Shown: positions 32,841 to 37,981 of the stretch, in pieces
How the letters are laid out: each line of letters opens with the position of its first letter
Numbering within the stretch: position 1 is the stretch's first letter
NCBI GenBank assembly: GCA_035489715.1
Contig: DATHAP010000207.1
Span: forward strand, 1 to 37,981
Direction: 5' to 3'
From: Actinomycetes bacterium
Lineage (GTDB): Bacteria; Actinomycetota; Actinomycetes; JACCUZ01
Length of the DNA: 37,981 nt
Notes under the pieces: model-generated
Databases searched by the model: none
The model's input: only the letters and a program-made list of their open reading frames with translations
Told to the model about the DNA's origin: nothing
Translations under genes and position numbers: made by a program

Positions 32841-35000
32841 ATGGTCCAGACGAGCAATGCCGGAGCCGCCGGAGCTGCACCGACGGCCGACCAGCCAGGG
32901 TCCGTGCGCAACGTCGTGCTGGTCGGCCACTCCGGAGCCGGGAAGACGTCTCTGGTCGAGGCGCTCCTCGTGGCCACCGGGACCATCCCCCGCGCCGGAC
33001 GGGTGGAGGAGGGCACCACCGTCGGCGACTTCGACGAGGCCGAGCAGCGACAGCAGCGCTCGGTCTCGCTCTCGTTGGCGCCGGTGGTGCACGCAGACGT
33101 CAAGGTCAACCTGCTCGACACCCCGGGCTACGCCGACTTCGTCGGCGACCTGCGGGCCGGGCTGCGCGCCGCCGACGCGGCACTGTTCGTGGTCAGCGCG
33201 GTCGACGGGGTCGACGGCGCGACGCAGATGCTGTGGGAGGAGTGCGCCGCCGTCGGGATGCCGCGCGCGGTGGTGGTCACCAAGCTGGACAAGGACCGGG
33301 CGGACTTCGACGAGGCGGTCGCGATCTGCCAGCGCGTCTTCGGCGACGGCGTGCTGCCGCTCTACCTGCCGATGGCCGCCGACGACGGCTCACCCGGCGG
33401 GGTGATCGGCCTGCTGTCCCAGTCCGTGTCCGACTACTCGGGCGGCAGCCGGGTCGAGCGCGAGCCCGACCCCGAACACCTGCCGCTCATCGAGACCGCG
33501 CGCAGCGCACTGATCGAGGGCATCATCGCCGAGTCCGAGGACGAGTCGCTGATGGACCGCTACCTCGGTGGTGAGGACATCGACCTCAAGGTGCTCGTGG
33601 ACGATCTCGAGACCGCCGTCGCCCGCGGGTCCTTCTATCCGGTGCTCGCCACGGCCGCCCCGACCGGGCTCGGCATGACCGAGGTCCTCGAGGTGATGAC
33701 CCAGGCGTTCCCGTCGCCGCTGGAGCACGAGGTGCCGCCGGTGTCGACGCCCGAGGGCGCGCCCCGCGGCCCGCTGTCCTGCGACCCGGCCGGCCCGCTG
33801 GTGGCCGAGGTCGTCAAGACGACGACCGACCCGTACGTCGGCCGGATCTCCCTCGTCCGCGTCTTCTCCGGGACCCTCTCCCCCGACACGACCGTGCACG
33901 TGTCCGGGCACTTCTCCGACTTCTTCGGCACCGACCGAGGCCACCAGGACCACGACGTCGACGAGAAGGTCGGGGCGATCACGTCGCCGCTCGGCAAGAC
34001 CCAGCGGCCGGTGCCCAAGGCGATCGCCGGCGACATCTGCGCGGTCGCCAAGCTGACCCGGGCCGAGACCGGAGACACGCTGTCCAGCAAGGACGACCCG
34101 CTGCTGATGGAGCCGTGGGTCATGCCCGACCCGTTGCTGCCGGTCGCGGTCGTCGCCAGGTCGAAGGCCGACGAGGACAAGTTGTCGCAGGGCCTCGGGC
34201 GGCTGGTGGCCGAGGACCCGACGCTGCGGCTGGAGAACAACCCCGAGACCCACCAGCTCGTGCTGTGGTGCATGGGCGAGGCGCACCTCGACGTCCTGCT
34301 CGACCGGCTCAAGAACCGCTACGGCGTCGAGGTCGAGACGGTGGCGCTGCGGGTGCAGCTGCGCGAGACCTTCGCCGGCAAGGCCACCGCCAAGGGCCGC
34401 CACGTCAAGCAGTCCGGCGGCCACGGCCAGTACGCCATCTGCGACATCGAGGTGGAGCCGCTCGAGTCCGGCCAGGGGTTCGAGTTCGTCGACAAGGTGG
34501 TCGGCGGCGCGGTGCCGCGGCAGTTCATCCCCTCGGTGGAGAAGGGCGTGCGCACCCAGATGGAGCGCGGCGTCGCGGCCGGCTACCCGGTCGTCGACAT
34601 CCGGGTCACGCTGATCGACGGCAAGGCGCACTCGGTGGACTCCTCCGACATGGCCTTCCAGACCGCCGGCGCGATCGCGCTGAAGGAAGCCGCCCGGGCC
34701 ACCCGGATCCACATGCTCGAGCCGGTCGACGAGCTGCAGGTGCTGGTCTCCGACGAGTACGTCGGCGCCGTCATGAGCGACCTGTCCACCCGCCGCGGCC
34801 GGGTGACCGGCACCGAGTCGGTCGGTAGCGGCCGGTCGATGGTGCGGGCCGACGTGCCTCAGGTCGAGATCACCCGCTACGCGATCGACCTGCGTTCCCT
34901 CTCGCACGGCACCGGCACGTTCGCCCGGACCTACCTGCGGCACGAGCCGATGCCGACCCAGCTCGCGCAGAAGCTCCAGGAGGAGAACGCCGACCACTAG
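32841..35000 (+). CDS. fusA2: Elongation factor G-like protein EF-G2
   Basis: The 719-residue protein has all five EF-G domains. The G domain carries G1 GHSGAGKTS, G3 DTPGYADFV and G4 TKLDKD (in place of canonical NKMD). Domains II and III follow (EVVKTTTDPYVGRISLVRVFSGTL; LPVAVVARSKADEDKLSQGL). Domain IV includes KQSGGHGQYAICDIEVEPL, and domain V is DELQVLVSDEYVGAVMSDLSTRRG. It is the EF-G2 paralogue of actinobacteria (like mycobacterial FusA2), whose role differs from translocation and is not settled. ATG 32841 has GGAGG 8 nt upstream, which decides the start over the longer frame from 32745. It is divergent from the Lgt-like gene. Confidence 0.93.
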   Translation: MVQTSNAGAAGAAPTADQPGSVRNVVLVGHSGAGKTSLVEALLVATGTIPRAGRVEEGTTVGDFDEAEQRQQRSVSLSLAPVVHADVKVNLLDTPGYADFVGDLRAGLRAADAALFVVSAVDGVDGATQMLWEECAAVGMPRAVVVTKLDKDRADFDEAVAICQRVFGDGVLPLYLPMAADDGSPGGVIGLLSQSVSDYSGGSRVEREPDPEHLPLIETARSALIEGIIAESEDESLMDRYLGGEDIDLKVLVDDLETAVARGSFYPVLATAAPTGLGMTEVLEVMTQAFPSPLEHEVPPVSTPEGAPRGPLSCDPAGPLVAEVVKTTTDPYVGRISLVRVFSGTLSPDTTVHVSGHFSDFFGTDRGHQDHDVDEKVGAITSPLGKTQRPVPKAIAGDICAVAKLTRAETGDTLSSKDDPLLMEPWVMPDPLLPVAVVARSKADEDKLSQGLGRLVAEDPTLRLENNPETHQLVLWCMGEAHLDVLLDRLKNRYGVEVETVALRVQLRETFAGKATAKGRHVKQSGGHGQYAICDIEVEPLESGQGFEFVDKVVGGAVPRQFIPSVEKGVRTQMERGVAAGYPVVDIRVTLIDGKAHSVDSSDMAFQTAGAIALKEAARATRIHMLEPVDELQVLVSDEYVGAVMSDLSTRRGRVTGTESVGSGRSMVRADVPQVEITRYAIDLRSLSHGTGTFARTYLRHEPMPTQLAQKLQEENADH

Positions 35001-35030
35001 AGCGCGGGGCGGGCAGCGGCGCGCGCGGGC

Positions 35031-35438
35031 TCAGCGGGCGCCGGGGCGGTCCTCGGGGAGGCGGGCCAGTGCGGGCGTGCTGCCCGGGAGGCGGTGCCGC
35101 AGCAGGGTCGCCACCCGGTAGGCCGCCTCGGCGAGCCACGAGACCGGCGGCGCGAGCAGCACCCTGCCCAGCACGGCGACCGCGCCGCCGGACAGCACGA
35201 GCAGCCGGCCCACGGCACCCGCACCGTGCGAGATCCGCCCGGAGGCCTCGACGAGGTGCAGGGTGCGCTCAGCCTCGGCGATGCTGAGGCCGTACGTCGT
35301 CGGGTCGACGGCCTGGTAGGGCTGCCAGTCGGTGTCCCGGCCACGCGGGAGCCGGTCGACCGCGAGCTCCACGCCGCGGGTGCAGAAGCCGCAGGTGCCG
35401 TCGTAGAGGACCGTGGTGCGTCTGTCGGTCGAGGTCAC
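35031..35438 (-). CDS. DCC-family (DUF393) thiol-disulfide oxidoreductase-like protein
   Basis: The 135-residue protein opens with the family motif VLYDGTCGFCTRGVE (Asp13, Cys16, Cys19), the DxxCxxC signature of the DCC family, followed by DWQPYQAVDP and a conserved hydrophobic C-terminal half (LLVLSGGAVAVLGRVLLAPPVSWLAEAAYR). Family members are presumed thiol oxidoreductases; physiological partners are not known. It starts at GTG 35438. It converges with fusA2, 30 nt apart, and follows the HIT gene by about 60 nt. Confidence 0.88.
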   Translation of the reverse strand: MTSTDRRTTVLYDGTCGFCTRGVELAVDRLPRGRDTDWQPYQAVDPTTYGLSIAEAERTLHLVEASGRISHGAGAVGRLLVLSGGAVAVLGRVLLAPPVSWLAEAAYRVATLLRHRLPGSTPALARLPEDRPGAR

Positions 35439-35498
35439 CGGGCGACCCTAGCGACCGGTGCGCTCGATCGCTGGCCGGGCGACCTGACGCCGGGCGGG

Positions 35499-36068
35499 TC
35501 AGCCCCTCGGCCAGGCGGCGGCCACGAGGTCACGCGTCTCGGCGAGCAGGGCCGGGATCACCTTGGTGCCGGCCAGCACGGTGATGAAGTTCGCGTCGCC
35601 GCCCCACCGCGGCACGACGTGCTGGTGCAGGTGGTCGGCCAACGACCCACCCGCGACGCGGCCGAGGTTGAGCCCGACGTTGAACCCGTGCGGCGAGGAG
35701 GCCGCGCGCACGGCGTCCACCGCCTTGCGTGTGAAGACGGCCAGCTCGAGCGACTCCTGCTCGGTGAGCTCGTCGAGCCCGGCCAGGTGCCGGAAGGGCA
35801 CCACCATGAGGTGGCCCGGGTTGTAGGGGTGCAGGTTCAGCACGGCGTAGACCGTCTCGCCGCGCGCCAGCACCAGGCCTTCCCGGTCGTCGAGCGTCGG
35901 GATCCGGCAGAACGGGCAGCCGCCGTCGTCGGTGCGGCCGGTGCCGTCCTCGCCCGTGACGTAGGCCAGCCGGTGCGGCGCCCACAGCCGCTGCAGCCGG
36001 TCCGGCTCCCCGACGCCCTCGATCGGACCGACCTGGGGACGTACGCCCTCCCGGTCGGCGCCGCTCAC
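35499..36068 (-). CDS. HIT-family hydrolase/phosphorylase (Rv2613c-like)
   Basis: The 189-residue protein has a CPFC zinc-type pair (Cys51, Cys54), the HIT core NLHPYNPGHLMVVPFRH, and the catalytic histidine triad HLHQHVVPRW (His146, His148, His150). It resembles the actinobacterial HIT proteins encoded between thrS and pgsA; the mycobacterial one, Rv2613c, is an Ap4A phosphorylase, so action on diadenosine polyphosphates is likely. Start GTG 36068 is 7 nt downstream of the thrS stop. Diadenosine polyphosphates are side products of aminoacyl-tRNA synthetases, which fits the pairing with thrS (inference). Confidence 0.92.
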   Translation of the reverse strand: MSGADREGVRPQVGPIEGVGEPDRLQRLWAPHRLAYVTGEDGTGRTDDGGCPFCRIPTLDDREGLVLARGETVYAVLNLHPYNPGHLMVVPFRHLAGLDELTEQESLELAVFTRKAVDAVRAASSPHGFNVGLNLGRVAGGSLADHLHQHVVPRWGGDANFITVLAGTKVIPALLAETRDLVAAAWPRG

Positions 36069-36075
36069 GCGGCCC

Positions 36076-37981
36076 TCATACCTGGACCCGGTCGGCGACC
36101 GCCTTCGCGATCTCCTCGACGGCGTCGTCCACCGGCACGCCGTTCTTCTGGTCGCCGCTGCGGTAGCGGAACGACACGGCGCCCTTGGCGACGTCCTCGT
36201 CTCCGGCGAGCAGCATGTAGGGCACCTTCTGCTTCTGCGCTGTGCGGATCTTCTTCTGCATCCGGTCGTCGGAGGTGTCGACCTCGACCCGGATGCCGCG
36301 GGCGCGCAGCTTCGCCGCCACGTCGTGCAGGTAGGGCACGTGCTCGTCGGTGATCGGGATGCCGACCACCTGCACCGGCGCCAGCCAGGGCGGGAACGCG
36401 CCGGCGTAGTGCTCGACCAGCACGCCCAGGAACCGCTCGATCGAGCCGAACTTCGCCGAGTGGATCATCACCGGCTGCTGGCGCGAGCCGTCGGCAGCCT
36501 GGTACTCGAGCTCGAAGCGCGCCGGCTGGTTGAAGTCGTACTGCACCGTCGACATCTGCCAGGTGCGGCCGATCGCGTCCCGCGCCTGCACCGAGATCTT
36601 CGGTCCGTAGTACGCCGCGCCACCCGGGTCCGGGACGAGCTCGAGCCCGGTGTCGGTCGCCGCGTCCTCCAGGACCTTGGTGGCCACCTCCCACTGCTCG
36701 TCGGTGCCGATGAACTTGTCCGAGTCGGCGTCGCGGGTTGACAGCTCGAGGTAGAAGTCGTCGAGGCCGAAGTCCTTGAGCAGCCCCAGCAGGAAGCTGA
36801 GAAGGTGCTTGATCTCGTCGGACGCCTGCTCGGCGGTGACGTAGGAGTGCGAGTCGTCCATCGTCAGTCCGCGCACCCGGGTGAGCCCGTGCACGACGCC
36901 CGACTTCTCGTGCCGGTAGACGGCACCGAGCTCGAAGAGCCGCAACGGCAGCTCGCGGTAGGACCGCCCGCGTGACCGGTAGATCAGGTTGTGCATCGGG
37001 CAGTTCATCGCCTTGAGGTAGTAGGCGCCGCCATCGACGTCCATGGGCGGGAACATGCCGTCGGCGTAGTAGGGCAGGTGCCCGGAGGTGTGGAAGAGCC
37101 CCTCCTTGCTGATGTGCGGGGTCGCCACGAAGAGGAAGCCCTCCTCCTCGTGCCGCCGCCGCACGTAGTCCTCCATGACCCGGCGGATCACGCCACCCTT
37201 GGGGTGGAAGACCGCCATGCCCGACCCGATCTCGTCCGGGAAGGAGTAGAGGTCGAGCTCGGCACCGAGCTTGCGGTGGTCGCGCTTCTCGGCCTCGGCG
37301 AGCCGCGCGAGGTAGGCCTTCAGCGCGTCCCGCGACTCCCACGCGGTGCCGTAGAGCCGCTGCAGCTGCTTGTTCTTCTCGCTGCCGCGCCAGTAGGCGG
37401 CGGCGCTGCGCATCAGCTTGAACGCCGGGATGTGCCTAGTGCTCGGCACGTGCGGACCGCGGCACAGGTCCTTCCACGTCAGCTCGCCGTCACGACGGTG
37501 GTTGTCGTAGATCGTGAGCTCGCCGCCACCCACCTCGGCGTCCGCGCCGTCCGCCGCGCTCGCGGCGCCCGGGCCCTTGAGCCCGATCAGCTCCAGCTTG
37601 TAGGGCTCGCCGGCCAGCTCGGTGCGCGCCTCGTCGTCACTGACCACCCGGCGCGAGAAGGTCTGGCCCTCCTTGACGATCCGCTGCATCTCCTTGTCGA
37701 TGCGACCGAGGTCCTCGGGGGTGAACGGTTCGACGTCGAAGTCGTAGTAGAAGCCGTTGTCGATCGGCGGTCCGATGCCGAGCTTGGCATCGGGGTAGAG
37801 CTGCTGGACCGCCTGCGCCATCACGTGCGCCGTCGAGTGGCGCAGGACGGCCAGCCCTTCGGGGCTGTCGATGGCCACCGGCTCGACGACGTCACCCGCC
37901 TCGACGACGTACGCCAGGTCCTTGAGCTCCCCGCGGACGCGAGCGGCTACGACCGACCGGTCCTCCTCCCCCAGGACCTGC
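36076..37981 (-). CDS. thrS: Threonyl-tRNA synthetase (5' end missing)
   Basis: ThrS charges tRNA-Thr. The frame remains open to the end of the window, so roughly 30-60 N-terminal residues, part of the TGS domain, are missing; GTG 37878 is internal. The visible order is end of TGS, then the editing domain with H-x3-H ([12 protein letters not shown]), the catalytic core with [38 protein letters not shown] (zinc-ligand Cys and motif 2), [13 protein letters not shown], and the C-terminal anticodon-binding domain ([28 protein letters not shown]). It is the head of the thrS-HIT unit. Confidence 0.96.
   Translation of the reverse strand, partial: QVLGEEDRSVVAARVRGELKDLAYVVEAGDVVEPVAIDSPEGLAVLRHSTAHVMAQAVQQLYPDAKLGIGPPIDNGFYYDFDVEPFTPEDLGRIDKEMQRIVKEGQTFSRRVVSDDEARTELAGEPYKLELIGLKGPGAASAADGADAEVGGGELTIYDNHRRDGELTWKDLCRGPHVPSTRHIPAFKLMRSAAAYWRGSEKNKQLQRLYGTAWESRDALKAYLARLAEAEKRDHRKLGAELDLYSFPDEIGSGMAVFHPKGGVIRRVMEDYVRRRHEEEGFLFVATPHISKEGLFHTSGHLPYYADGMFPPMDVDGGAYYLKAMNCPMHNLIYRSRGRSYRELPLRLFELGAVYRHEKSGVVHGLTRVRGLTMDDSHSYVTAEQASDEIKHLLSFLLGLLKDFGLDDFYLELSTRDADSDKFIGTDEQWEVATKVLEDAATDTGLELVPDPGGAAYYGPKISVQARDAIGRTWQMSTVQYDFNQPARFELEYQAADGSRQQPVMIHSAKFGSIERFLGVLVEHYAGAFPPWLAPVQVVGIPITDEHVPYLHDVAAKLRARGIRVEVDTSDDRMQKKIRTAQKQKVPYMLLAGDEDVAKGAVSFRYRSGDQKNGVPVDDAVEEIAKAVADRVQV

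Noticed and set aside
1-37981. CRISPR arrays, tRNA or rRNA genes, insertion sequences, integrases
   Set aside because: No regularly spaced repeats, cloverleaf-like segments, rRNA stretches, transposase or integrase motifs were seen on either strand by reading.

Overview
The window is chromosomal DNA of a very GC-rich actinobacterium. GTG starts are common, many genes overlap by 4 nt (GTGA or ATGA), and the phosphatidylinositol mannoside (PIM) genes and an EF-G2 paralogue fit this phylum. The backbone rel-apt-secF-secD-yajC-ruvB-ruvA-ruvC-yebC-pdxT-pdxS-pimA-patA-pgsA-HIT-thrS matches, as I recall it, the block conserved in Mycobacterium and Streptomyces. I cannot name the genus. Both ends are cut: the DUF349 gene lacks its 5' end and thrS lacks its 5' end. 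Every gap between genes is shorter than 300 nt.

Layout. 1-1.85 kb: DUF349 coiled-coil protein and a small membrane protein. 2.0-11.2 kb: a myo-inositol catabolic operon (iolG, iolE, iolA, iolC, a LacD/DeoC-like aldolase, iolB, iolD), read leftward and divergent from a GntR/UTRA regulator. Together these genes supply dehydrogenase, dehydratase, hydrolase, isomerase, kinase, aldolase and semialdehyde dehydrogenase steps, but no inositol transporter. 11.4-12.3 kb: an APH(6)-like antibiotic kinase. 12.6-21.4 kb: stringent response (rel), purine salvage (apt), Sec translocon accessories (secD, secF, yajC) and Holliday-junction processing (ruvCAB, with a LexA-type box). 21.5-22.4 kb: an opposite-strand pair, a small HTH protein and a Clp N-domain protein, with twin 16-bp palindromic operators over the promoter. 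22.4-24.8 kb: yebC, pdxT, pdxS. 24.9-26.9 kb: DUF3048 lipoprotein, LemA-like membrane protein, cupin. 27.0-29.7 kb: pimA, patA and pgsA, the first steps of PIM/lipoglycan synthesis. 29.8-32.7 kb: a tightly coupled operon of an Lgt-like protein, a three-helix membrane protein, a Cys-rich radical SAM enzyme resembling tetraether lipid synthase, and another small membrane protein. 32.8-38 kb: EF-G2, DCC-family thiol protein, HIT hydrolase and partial thrS.

The most interesting item is the Lgt-like/radical SAM operon next to the PIM genes, a candidate membrane-lipid modification system. Also notable are a palindromic element of about 78-80 bp present twice (1883-1962 and 23780-23857), the HTH/Clp-N module with its operators and apparently leaderless promoter, and the iol-plus-kinase segment lying between DUF349 and rel. 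All functions are read from motifs and recalled family knowledge; no database search was run.
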